From assembly GCF_900091415.1 (NCBI RefSeq), contig NZ_FMHU01000001.1:2170001-2234000 (forward strand): a stretch of 64,000 nt of DNA, given 5' to 3'. The translations under genes and the position numbers were made by a program. How positions within the stretch are numbered: position 1 is the stretch's first letter; every line of letters begins with the position of its first letter. Positions 1 through 8,800 of the stretch are shown piece after piece. The notes beneath the pieces were generated by a model, which ran no database searches, was not told where the DNA came from, and worked only from the letters and a program-made list of their open reading frames with translations. Source of the DNA: Micromonospora inyonensis (GTDB lineage Bacteria > Actinomycetota > Actinomycetes > Mycobacteriales > Micromonosporaceae).

Positions 1-350
1 TCCCTGGACTTCCGGTCCGTCGCCACGGCCACGTGGTACATGCGCTCGCCCGTTTCGGACGGATGATCCGTGGCTCGGGGCTGAGCGACACGGTGCGCTG
101 ATCAGCACGAGAAGGCCGGCCGGTACGAGGTTCCGACGTCGAGCGGGCCTGCCCGGCCGCCCCGCACCCGCCGCCGTCCCGTCGCCGACGCGCGGGACCG
201 ATCCGGGCGTGCCCGTCCACCCATCCGAGTGCGGCGCCGTTCGGCATGCACTTCGGCGGGACGTACCGCAGCGACACGGCGACATGATGTCCACCATCCG
301 GGAATATAGCCAACGGGATCGACTAACCCTTGACTCACGGTCGGTAACCG
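1..350. other. No confident gene in the first 350 bases
   Basis: I see no reading frame with convincing codon or protein character here. The minus-strand frame of the hypothetical gene that starts at 612 stays open to the window edge, but after about position 355 its translation becomes low-complexity (Arg/Pro/Ser-rich) and does not look like protein. Confidence 0.4.
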
Positions 351-612
351 CTAGAGCGCGCATGGGCACTCCCCCTGCCGTATGGCATTGACCGACCTCC
401 ACGTCGAACCACTCTGCGTAACTCTCCGGAGTCGTCCGAATCATCACCACGCCCAGCTCATGGAGATCAAGCGCGAACTCGTCGGCGTCGTCCTCGCCAC
501 GCACGACCCAGTCCCAGATCTCGTTCTCAATCTCCCCACGGCCCGGATCCGCGATCCGCTCGGCCAGGAACCGCACGCCTTCAGGGCGATCGTTGTAGAT
601 CCAACCAGTCAC
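351..612 (-). pseudogene. Small hypothetical protein, probably decayed at its 3' end
   Basis: A GTG start at 612 is preceded by AAGGA about nine bases upstream. It opens a frame whose first ~80 residues look like real protein (begins VTGWIYNDRPEG, rich in Asp, Glu and Trp, mixed composition). The family is not recognised. Around 355 the translation loses protein character, while a TAG at 351-353 in the neighbouring frame would end a protein of ~85 residues, so a single frameshift near the C-terminus is likely. It lies just upstream, in transcription terms downstream, of the ABC importer operon on the same strand, about 40 bases after the ATPase stop codon. It could be an intact longer gene continuing past the left edge. 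Function unknown. Confidence 0.4.
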
Positions 613-653
613 GGCCGCGATCCTTGTAGCCACCTACGACAGCCTGAGACGGA

Positions 654-1505
654 TCAGGAGCCGGGCCGGCGGTAGCGGACCCGGGGCCGGCCGTCAGCCG
701 CCGTGTCGATGTCCGCCCGTACCCGGTAGGCCTGCGCGATCCGGTCTGCGGTGAGCACTTCGGCGGGCGCACCTGCCGCGACAACTCGGCCGGCGTGCAA
801 CAGCACCAGCCGGTCGCAGTACTGTGCGGCCAGGTTGAGATCGTGCAGGGTCACCACGACGGTGGTCGCCGACTCCGAGAGGAACTGCAACAGGTCCAGC
901 TGGTGCCGGATGTCCAGGTGGTTCGTCGGCTCGTCGAGCAGCAGCAGGTCCGGCTCCTGAACCAGGGCGCGGGCCAGGTCCACCCGCTGCCGCTCCCCAC
1001 CGGACAGGGTGGACCAGCGCCGCTGCTCGAACCCGGCCAGACCGGCCTCGGCGAGCGCGTGCCGGGCCAGGGCCACATCGGCAGCGGCGACACCGGCGAG
1101 ACGTGGGCGGTACGGGATTCGGCCCAACAGGACCACCTCCAGGGCGGACATCTCCACGTCGGTGACCGCCTGCTGGGTGACTACCGCGATCCGCCGGGAC
1201 AGTGCGCGCCGAGACAGCGCGCTCAACGCGACGTCGTCGAGGAGCACCAGCCCGGAGTCGGGTCGCGCCAGCCCGGCCAGCAGCCGCAGCAGGCTCGACT
1301 TGCCTGAGCCGTTCGGCCCGAGCAGTCCGACCGTGGCACCCGGTTCGGCGGTGAGCGCCACCTCCGCCAGAATCCGCACGCCGGCTACGCCCCATCCGAT
1401 CTGGTCGGCGCGCAGCAGAGCCGGACGCGGGCCCGCGACGTGCCGGCCGCCGTCCCGGCCGTCTCGGGTTGCCCGCCCGCCGCCGGTGGCGTCCCAGCCG
1501 GTCAC
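654..1505 (-). CDS. ABC importer ATP-binding protein (FecE/BtuD type)
   Basis: ATPase that powers uptake of an iron-siderophore, cobalamin or similar corrinoid/chelate with the permease encoded immediately upstream. The 283-residue protein shows Walker A GPNGSGKS near residues 63-70, the signature LSGGERQR near 167-174, Walker B LLLLDEP near 187-193 and the switch histidine near 221. The GTG start at 1505 overlaps the permease stop (GTGA), so translation is coupled. A longer open frame upstream of 1505 runs antiparallel to nothing useful and overlaps the permease, so it was not used. The first ~25 residues are Gly/Arg-rich and not conserved-looking. The substrate cannot be read from sequence; a related actinobacterial family is proposed to import coenzyme F420-0. 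Confidence 0.9.
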   Translation of the reverse strand: MTGWDATGGGRATRDGRDGGRHVAGPRPALLRADQIGWGVAGVRILAEVALTAEPGATVGLLGPNGSGKSSLLRLLAGLARPDSGLVLLDDVALSALSRRALSRRIAVVTQQAVTDVEMSALEVVLLGRIPYRPRLAGVAAADVALARHALAEAGLAGFEQRRWSTLSGGERQRVDLARALVQEPDLLLLDEPTNHLDIRHQLDLLQFLSESATTVVVTLHDLNLAAQYCDRLVLLHAGRVVAAGAPAEVLTADRIAQAYRVRADIDTAADGRPRVRYRRPGS

Positions 1506-2608
1506 GGCGTAGCCGTCCGACGCAGCATGACCAGGGCGAACACCGGCACGCCGAGCACTGCGGTGAGCACGCCCACCGGCAGTTCCTGCGGCGAGAACAC
1601 GGTCCGCGCCGCGGTGTCCGCCCAGATCAGGAAGGTCGCGCCGGTGACCGCGCAGGCGGGTAGCAGCGTGCGGTGCCCGGAACCGATCATGAACCGTACC
1701 GCGTGCGGCACCGTCAATCCGACGAACCCGATCGCCCCGCTCGCCGCGACCAGCGTGGCCGCCACCAACGCGGTGACGCCGAACAGCAGCAGCCGGGTTC
1801 GCCCGGTGGAGAAGCCGAGCGATCGTGCGGTGTCGGTGCCGAACGCGAAGGCGTCCAGCGCCGTCGCGGCGGCCCAACAGACCAGCAGGCCAACGCCGGT
1901 CACCACGGCGCACAGCGCCACCGCCGGCCATGAGGCCGCGGTCAACGAACCGAGCAGCCAGAACGTCACGCCGCGGGTGTCCTGGGTGTGCGCGTCGGAG
2001 ATCACGATCAGGCTGGTCACCGCACTGAACAGCTGTGAGACGGCCACCCCGGCGAGCACGATGCGGGTCGGCTCGACGGCTCGTCGACCGGCCAGCAGCA
2101 GCACCGCGCCGAACGCGACCAGGCTGCCGGCGAACGCGCCGGTGGTCAGGCCGACGGGGCCCGCGCCGACGTGGATTCCGAGCACCAGCACCGCCACCGC
2201 GCCGGTGGAGGCGCCGGAGGAGACGCCGAGCAGGAACGGGTCGGCCAGCGGGTTACGGGTCAGCGCCTGCAGCACCGCGCCGCACACGGCCAAGCCGGCA
2301 CCGACCAACCCGGCCAGCAGCACCCGGGGCAGCCGCAGGTCCCACACGATGCTGTCCGTCAGCGGCGGCAGCGGGCGGGCCGGCAGGCCCAGATGGGTGC
2401 CCACGGAACGCAGTACGTCGGCGGCGGAGAGATCGGCCGAGCCCACGGCGACCGCTGCCGCGATGCTGGTGAGCAACAGGAACACGGCCAGCGGCAGAAC
2501 GTACCGGCCCCCCGGCCGCCAGGCGCCAGCAGGGGTGAACGAGGCTCGCCTCGCCCCGGCACCGGAATCGGGTGCCCGGGCGAGGGATGGTGCGATCGGT
2601 GGACTCAT
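1502..2608 (-). CDS. FecCD-family ABC transporter permease
   Basis: Integral membrane subunit of the importer, 368 residues, the usual size for a FecCD/BtuC permease. After a ~35-residue cytoplasmic Pro/Ala/Arg-rich start, it has a first membrane segment near residues 35-55. It carries the family segments PRVLLAGLVGAGLAVCGAVL (the BtuC-type second helix), NPLADPFLLGVSSGAS, and GAIGFVGLTVPHAVR, which includes the ATPase-contacting loop, near the C-terminal third. The ATG overlaps the stop codon of the upstream methyltransferase (ATGA). Gene order in the transcript is substrate-binding protein, methyltransferase, permease, ATPase, all overlapping, so they are one operon. Confidence 0.92.
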   Translation of the reverse strand: MSPPIAPSLARAPDSGAGARRASFTPAGAWRPGGRYVLPLAVFLLLTSIAAAVAVGSADLSAADVLRSVGTHLGLPARPLPPLTDSIVWDLRLPRVLLAGLVGAGLAVCGAVLQALTRNPLADPFLLGVSSGASTGAVAVLVLGIHVGAGPVGLTTGAFAGSLVAFGAVLLLAGRRAVEPTRIVLAGVAVSQLFSAVTSLIVISDAHTQDTRGVTFWLLGSLTAASWPAVALCAVVTGVGLLVCWAAATALDAFAFGTDTARSLGFSTGRTRLLLFGVTALVAATLVAASGAIGFVGLTVPHAVRFMIGSGHRTLLPACAVTGATFLIWADTAARTVFSPQELPVGVLTAVLGVPVFALVMLRRTATP

Positions 2609-3408
2609 CGGCGGGCGAACACCACGTAGTCGTCGAGGTACTGCCAGACGGTGCCGACCTCGGCGAAGCCGGCCGTACGCAGTGCCGCGAGGTGGAACTC
2701 CAGCGGGGCCAGGGCCTGCGGCGGTCGGTCGGCGAACCGCCGTTCCCGCTCGGCGGCCAGTCCCGCCAGTTCCGGATGACGGGCCGCCTCGGCGTACCAG
2801 GCGGAGTAGCTGAGCGCGCCGGCGGCGAACGTCTCCTCTTGCACTCGCTCGTCGTGCCGGCGGGCGATGTCGCTCAGCGTGGGAGCCGACCCGTCGTACC
2901 GGAGGTGGTCCGCGTTCAGCAGCACACCACCGGCCGGCAGCAGCCGAGCGGCGGCGGTGTAGACGCGCAGCAGCTGTGCCGGTGAGAGCCAGTGCAGCGC
3001 GGTCGAGCTGAGTACGGCGTCGATCCTCCTCCCGGCCAGCGGCTTCTCCCAGTCCTCGGTCGCCAGGTCCACGTCGCGCACCTCGGCCCGGGAGCCGTAC
3101 CGATCGAGCGCACCCTGGGCCACCGTCAGCAGCATCGGGTCGTAGTCGACCGCAACAGCGGCGGCCTGCGGGAAGCCGGCTAGTACCCGGTCGCTGATCG
3201 CGCCGGGACCGCAGGCCAGGTCCAGGATCGTCAGGTCGTCCGGGCAGTGCAGCCGCAGCACGTCGAACATCGCCTCGAACCGCAGGTCACGGTGGGCCAC
3301 GTACGCGGACTGCTGGTCGTCCCAGAGCTGGAGCAGGCGCCGGGCGGCCGCCTGGTCCAGCAGCCCGGCGGCCCGCGCGCTGGCGTCGGCGGTATCCCGC
3401 GCGGTCAT
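2605..3408 (-). CDS. Class I SAM-dependent methyltransferase in the importer operon
   Basis: A 267-residue Rossmann-fold methyltransferase with motif I ILDLACGPG at residues 61-69 and an acidic motif II (AVDYDP) about 25 residues later, then a VDLA/SSTALHWL segment typical of methyltransferase family 11/25 enzymes. It sits between the substrate-binding protein and the permease with four-base overlaps on both sides. It is therefore co-expressed and probably modifies the imported ligand or a related metabolite; that link is inference from position. The small-molecule substrate is unknown. Length and motif spacing are normal, and no damage is visible. Confidence 0.85.
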   Translation of the reverse strand: MTARDTADASARAAGLLDQAAARRLLQLWDDQQSAYVAHRDLRFEAMFDVLRLHCPDDLTILDLACGPGAISDRVLAGFPQAAAVAVDYDPMLLTVAQGALDRYGSRAEVRDVDLATEDWEKPLAGRRIDAVLSSTALHWLSPAQLLRVYTAAARLLPAGGVLLNADHLRYDGSAPTLSDIARRHDERVQEETFAAGALSYSAWYAEAARHPELAGLAAERERRFADRPPQALAPLEFHLAALRTAGFAEVGTVWQYLDDYVVFARR

Positions 3409-4427
3409 CGGACGAACCCGCGCAGGCCCGCGGCGACCAGCTCGGCCGCCTCGACGCTGCGGATCGACGGATCCATCGACGATCCGGACACCGTGATGAT
3501 CCGTCCGCCGACCACCGCGTCCAGCTTGGACGTCACCGGGTTGCGGCGCAGAAAGTCGATCTTCGACTGGGCGCTGTCGCCGTCGCCGCCCCGGGTCAGG
3601 TGGGCCACCACGATCACGTCTGGGTTGCGTCTGGCGATCTCCTCCCAGTTACCGGCGGGCCACTTCTGGTTGACGTCGGTGAACGCGTTGCGAGCTCCGA
3701 GAAGCGAGCTGACCGCGTCCGGTACGCCTCCGTGCCCGGCCACGTACGGAGTGGTGGTGCCGGAGTAGTACCAGAGCAGGGAGGGGTCTGCGCTCGGCTG
3801 CCCGGTAGCGCTCGGCACAGCCGTGGGGACCCGCCGCCGGGCGGTGTCCAGCCGGCCCTGCTGTTCGCGGATCAGCTTTTCACCCCGCTCCGGTACGCCG
3901 AAGACGGCGGCGATGTCGCGGATCTCGCTGAAGATCCTGTCGAAGCTCACCGTCGGGATCGCGTCCGCCGCGTTCTCGCAGGCGAATGGGGAGAGGTACG
4001 CAGGCACGCCGAGCTTGACCAGGTCGGCGCGGGAGCCGGCGGCGTCCGGGGCGTATGCGGACGAGTAGGTCGAGTAGACGAAGTCGGGGTTCGCCGCTCG
4101 GACCGCTTCCCGCGATGGGTACAGCTTGGCCAGTACCGGCACCTGTTCGTACGCCGACCGCAACTGAGGCAGCACCGGGTCGGTCTGGTAGCTGGTGCCG
4201 ACCATCCGGTCGCCGAGACCGAGGCTGAGCATGATCTCGGTGGCGTTCTGTTCCAGCGTTATCGAACGCTTGGGCGGCGCGCCGATGCCGAGGGGAAGCC
4301 CGCAGTTGGTCAGCTGGACCGGGCTGGCCGGACCGGTCGGACCGCTCGGTGTGGCGGCCTCGCTACCGGAACAGCCGGTGGCGGCCAGCACCACACACAG
4401 CCCAGCAGTAATAAAAACCGTTTTCAT
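3405..4427 (-). CDS. Lipoprotein substrate-binding protein of the ABC importer
   Basis: Extracytoplasmic binding protein of the BtuF/FecB fold, 340 residues from the ATG at 4427. The frame is open upstream to 4580, but 4427 is chosen because it begins a classic lipoprotein signal: MKTVF, a hydrophobic core, then A-T-G-C with Cys19 as the lipidation site, followed by a Ser/Pro/Thr linker. The body has the family start APPKRSITLEQNATEIMLSL, NPDFVYSTYS near the middle and NPDVIVVAHL before the C-terminal lobe. First gene of the operon with the methyltransferase, permease and ATPase. The 177 bases between this start and the end of jetD should hold its promoter. No riboswitch in the sense orientation was recognised. 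Confidence 0.88.
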   Translation of the reverse strand: MKTVFITAGLCVVLAATGCSGSEAATPSGPTGPASPVQLTNCGLPLGIGAPPKRSITLEQNATEIMLSLGLGDRMVGTSYQTDPVLPQLRSAYEQVPVLAKLYPSREAVRAANPDFVYSTYSSAYAPDAAGSRADLVKLGVPAYLSPFACENAADAIPTVSFDRIFSEIRDIAAVFGVPERGEKLIREQQGRLDTARRRVPTAVPSATGQPSADPSLLWYYSGTTTPYVAGHGGVPDAVSSLLGARNAFTDVNQKWPAGNWEEIARRNPDVIVVAHLTRGGDGDSAQSKIDFLRRNPVTSKLDAVVGGRIITVSGSSMDPSIRSVEAAELVAAGLRGFVR

Positions 4428-4604
4428 GACCGGGAAGAGTAGCAGTGGCTCGTCGAGGACTCCGCAACCAGGGGCACCGACCTGCACAGAAACGGAGACC
4501 TGCTGTTCGTCGGCACGGATGCCGAACCCACCCAGCAGCCGTGTTGGATACGAGGGCTCGCGACGTTCGGCCTTCGGCATCCAACGAGCAACGTGTGCCA
4601 GCCG

Positions 4605-5891
4605 CTATCTGGCTCCGGCCGCGCGTAGGTCGGCGATGAGCCGGTCGAGCAGCCGTTCCTCCATCACCGCTCGGCCGGTGCGCCGCATCGCCTCGCCCAG
4701 CGACTCGTCCCACGGCGTTTGGGTGGGCGTACCGAGCAGTGCCGTACCGGTGCCCGCCGCCGGCAGGTAGTCAGCCGCGGCCATCCGCCACGGGACCGCG
4801 CCCGGATACCGCTGGAGAGCCGCCGCCGTCAGTCGTACGCCGGCCCAGTCGAAGTCGTTGCGCCACCGGATCCCCGCTCCCCGAGCGGCACGCAGCAGCG
4901 TGTGAACGGCGACCGACGGCACCCCTTCGGTGCAGATCAGCGGCGGGGCTTTGGCACCGAGCGCGGTGGTGGCCGCGCGCAGCACGGCGGGGTTCTCGCA
5001 GACGTAAACTTCGCCGCAGGTCAGGGCCAGCGGTGCCAGGCGTAGTTGGTGCAGGGTGACTCGCATCGGCAGGCCCGCCTGCGCAGCCTCCGTCAGCCAC
5101 CGCCCGACCAGCCCGCCGGTGGCCGGTACGTTGAGCACCAGTACCTGGCTGGCGAGATCGTCCGGGACCAGACCGACTGATTCCCACAACGCCCGTTCCC
5201 GCTCACCGTCGACCGGGAGCGCCGCCTGCTGCCAGGTGGCGACGGCACGGAGGACGAGCCCCCGCAGCGGCCCGTCGGTGAGGGCCTTCGTGTCCTCCAG
5301 CACCCGGTCGGCGAAGACCGGTATCGGCTCGTCGGCCGCGGGCAGCGCGTCCAGGACGCGGATCACGTCCTCGAACGGCAGTCCGGTGCGGACGACGCGG
5401 GTCAGGGTGCCGTCGCGGCGCAGGCCGTCGAGCCATTCGGCGTACCATGCGGTGTTGGCATGCCGGCCGTCTTTGGCCACTGCGAGGACGGCGTCGCGGG
5501 CCACGGCCTCGCGTTTGAGGTCGGACGGTCGGTTGCGCAGCGGGGCCGTCGTGGTGAGCACCTCGATCAGGCCGACTCCGTGCGCGGCGCGTAGGTGCTC
5601 GTCCACCTCGCTGAGTCGGACGCTGAGACGGGCCGCAGCGGCGGAGCGGTGGGTGCCGGTGATGCCGATGATCACGAGGCGTTCGCCGTCGGTGGGGGTG
5701 GAAAGCGTCACGGTGGTGTCGAGCCTGCCACCGGTGCGTTCGATGCTGCGCCGGGCGGCCGCCAGCAACCGCCGCCAGCCGGGCTGATCCACGAGATCCG
5801 CCGGACCGTCCGGCCGGTGCCGCCCGGTCGGCACGAGCGACGGGTGTGCGGCGGACCGGTCCGACGGCGGTTCGCCGCGACCGTCGGTCAT
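4605..5891 (-). CDS. jetD: Wadjet type II subunit JetD (TIGR02679/DUF2399, Toprim-like nuclease)
   Basis: Nuclease subunit of the Wadjet SMC anti-plasmid complex, which cleaves small circular DNA after loop extrusion by JetABC (known from the family). The 428-residue protein has a C-terminal Toprim-type acidic set: Glu in VYVCENP (E299) and the pair in NDFDWAG (D346, D348), the expected metal-binding catalytic residues. The N-terminal half is the Ala/Arg-rich DNA-arm region with DVIRVLDALPAADEPIPVFA near 175-193. The ATG overlaps the jetC stop (ATGA). Last gene of the jetABCD transcript. Catalytic residues are present, so it appears functional. Confidence 0.9.
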   Translation of the reverse strand: MTDGRGEPPSDRSAAHPSLVPTGRHRPDGPADLVDQPGWRRLLAAARRSIERTGGRLDTTVTLSTPTDGERLVIIGITGTHRSAAAARLSVRLSEVDEHLRAAHGVGLIEVLTTTAPLRNRPSDLKREAVARDAVLAVAKDGRHANTAWYAEWLDGLRRDGTLTRVVRTGLPFEDVIRVLDALPAADEPIPVFADRVLEDTKALTDGPLRGLVLRAVATWQQAALPVDGERERALWESVGLVPDDLASQVLVLNVPATGGLVGRWLTEAAQAGLPMRVTLHQLRLAPLALTCGEVYVCENPAVLRAATTALGAKAPPLICTEGVPSVAVHTLLRAARGAGIRWRNDFDWAGVRLTAAALQRYPGAVPWRMAAADYLPAAGTGTALLGTPTQTPWDESLGEAMRRTGRAVMEERLLDRLIADLRAAGAR

Positions 5892-8800
5892 TCGTCTGTG
5901 AGGTCGAGCAGGACGCCGCTCCGGTCGGTTTCGTCCGGATCACCGGGGGCGCGGCGGGTCTCCGGGGAACCGAGCGCCCGGGCCAGGGTTCCGTCGAAGT
6001 CGGCGATGTTGGTCGAGCCGTCCCAGACCAGCAGCACGGTGGACACGGCGTTTTCCACGGCGGAGTGCGACAGGTCGTAGTGGGCGGCGCCGCTGACCGC
6101 CGGGTGGGTGGCCCAGAGGTCGTAGCCGGTCATGAACAGGTCCAGGTCGAACTGTTTCGCCAGCGCCATCAGCTCACCCCGGCCGGTGTCGTCCACGCCG
6201 GCGAACGCCTCGTCGAGGCCGAGCAGCCGGGGTGCATCTGGTCGCGCCGAGCCGAACAGGGCGTTGGCGGCGGCGAACAGCGGCAGGTGCAGGGAGACCG
6301 ACTGTTCGCCGCCAGAGAGCTGGCTGTGCCGGGCCCGGGTCAGCGCCTCTGTCCCGCCGCCGGGCCGGTGCAGGGTGAATGCGAACGTCCGCCACTGCCG
6401 GTAGTCGAGGACGTCGCCGAGCAGTTCCCGGTAGGGCCGTTCGGGCGCGCTGGCCCGCGCCGTCTTGATCCGGGCGGCGAAGTGCCGGCGCATGGCGGTG
6501 AGCTGGGCCGGCCCGAGCCGGGCCGGGTCGCGTTCGAGGAGCTTGCACACGTCGCGTTGCTCGGCGTCGAGGTCGTCGGCGAGCCGCCAGCCGACGCCGA
6601 CGGTGAGCCCCGAAGACATGCGCCGGGCGCGCATCTGGCTGTCCATCGCCGCCACCAGGTCGCGGGCCTCGATGGTGCGGTGGTGGATCTGCCGGGCGAG
6701 TTGCCCGAGCAGGGCGTCCTCCAGCACCCGCTGCTCGGAGTCGGTCAGTAGTTGCTCCTGGTCGCGACGCTCGCGGGCGATCCGGTCGGCGAAGTGGGCG
6801 ACGGGGGTGAGGCCCTGCTCGTCGGCGACCCGGACCACGATCACCCCGTCGTCGGTGTCCCACTCGGGCCGGTGGTCGAGGCCGGCGGCGGGAAGTTGCG
6901 CCTGCAGGTCGGTCAGCGCGCCGGTGAGCCGGGTGGCGCTCTGCTTCAGCGACGTCTCGGTGGGGCTCAGCTCCCGGGTGGCGGCGAGGATCGCCTCGTG
7001 CAGGGCTGCCACCTGCGGATGCAATTCGTCGTCCGGGGTCTGCGCCGGCCAGCGTAGGTCGGTGGGGCAGCGCAACAGGCCCAGCAGGTCCGGCTGGGCG
7101 TACGGGCGTAGCCGCTGGGCGTCGTGCTGCGCCTCGGCGACGGCGGCAGTCAGGGCCTGCTCCCCCAGTTCCACCCGGGTCAGCGCGGCGACCCGCTGCT
7201 CCCGGGCGGCGCCGAGTGCGGTACGGGCCTGCTCGACGGCCTGCTCCGCTTCGACGATCGCGTCGGCGGTCCGGGCCACGTCAGCCAGCACCTGTTCCGC
7301 GTCGGCGCCCACGCTGTCGCGCAACGTCCGGTACGCCTCCGCCTTCTCCTGGTGCCGCGCGCGGGCGGTGCGTGCGGTCTCCGCTGCGGCGGTGAACCGG
7401 TCGACGGCCTCGTCGTGGCGCTGCCAGGCCTGGTCCTCCTGCTCGGCGGCGCGCATGGCGGCTGTCCGCGCGCCCTCCAGGCGTACGCCTCGCTTCTCGA
7501 AGCGGCTCACCGCTTCGGCGGTGTCATCGAGCCGGTCGACCGGCAGCGACCGCTCCGCCGCGCTCCGGCGCAGCGCGGCCGCAGCGGCGGCCCGCTCGGC
7601 CAGGGCCTGGTCGAGGCGGGCGGCGGCGGCCGCACTGGCCTCCTGAAGGGCGCGCAGCGTTGCGGCCGCCCGGTCCAGCTCACGCAGCGCCGTGTGGACC
7701 GGCGCGGGGGCCGGCAGTTGCGCAGCGGCCGCGTCCACCGCCGCCAGCAGCGCCTCGCCGGACGTCCGCTCGCGGTCCACCGCGCCGAGGTCGGCATCGA
7801 TGACGACCAGCAGCCGCTCGCACTCGGTGACCCGGGCGGCGCGTCGGGTGGCCCGGGCGGTCGCGCCGATGTACTCGCAGGCGGTCTTGGCGAACCGGCC
7901 GGCTGCGATGCCCTGGGCGTACCGGCCGTCCACGCCGATGACCGGCGCGGCGTTGGGTGTGGTCACGTCGGCCAGCGCCACCGAGGTGAGCACCTCGATG
8001 ATCCGCGCGGCGGGCACGTCGTCCTGTTCCTCGGGGGCCAGCACGTCGGCGAGGGTGGCCCCGGTGGGCCGCCGGTGCGGCGGCAGTGGCAGCAGGTAGC
8101 CGTCGAGGTCGTCGCCGGCCAGCGCGGTCGTCGCCGTCCCGGGGTCGGGGTGCAGCCAGGCGTCCAGTAGCCCGGCCGCGTGCAGCGCCGCCTCGACGGC
8201 CGCCGCGTCCGCGCCGGTCACCCCGTCGGCGAAACGGACCAGCCGCCACAGCGGCGCGCCTGGCCGGCCGGCACGTGGCGCCGGCCGGGTCACCGGAACG
8301 GGTGGCGCGTCGTCGTGCTCGGCGGCGATCCGGTCCCGTTCGGCGGCCACCTCGGCCCGCCCGTCGGCCAGCGCCGCGCGCTGCGCCGCCAGCGCCGCGA
8401 GCCGGTCCCGCCGCTGTGCCACCGCGGCGGCCGTCGCCTCGGCGTACACCTCGCGCAGGGTCCGCGCGCCCGGCTCGCCAGTGGTGCCCACGGCGGCGCT
8501 CAGCCCGGCGGCCAGGTCCGGGCGCGCGATGTCAGCCAGCAGCCCGGCGTTGCCCTGCTCCCACTGCTTCAGCTGGGCGCGCAGCCGGGCGCGGGCCTGC
8601 GCGACGGCCTCCTCGGCGCGCCGCTCGGCCTGCTCGGCGTCGGCGGCGGCGGCCGTGGCGCCGGCGGCGTCGGCGGCGGCCCGGGCGTGGTCCCGGTCGG
8701 CCTGGTCGTGCCGCGCCACCTGTGCGCGGACGGCGCGCACGTCGTCGCGGCGGCCGGCGGCCCGCGCGGTGATCCGGGCCGCCAGGTCGTCCGGGGCGGC

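Noticed and set aside
382..675. Plus-strand open frame of 97 codons
   Set aside because: The minus strand has a better gene-like frame with a GTG and ribosome-binding site; the plus frame lacks both.
1440..2813. Long plus-strand open frame over the permease and ATPase
   Set aside because: Ser/Thr/Pro/Ala-rich shadow; the permease and ATPase on the minus strand have complete motifs.
4428..4530. Plus-strand text resembling a cobalamin riboswitch (GGGAA ... CTCCGCAACC ... GGAGACCTGC)
   Set aside because: The pieces are on the strand opposite to the importer operon, no plus-strand gene follows, and the spacing and the GCCACTG element do not match the class. Treated as coincidence; a covariance-model search would settle it.
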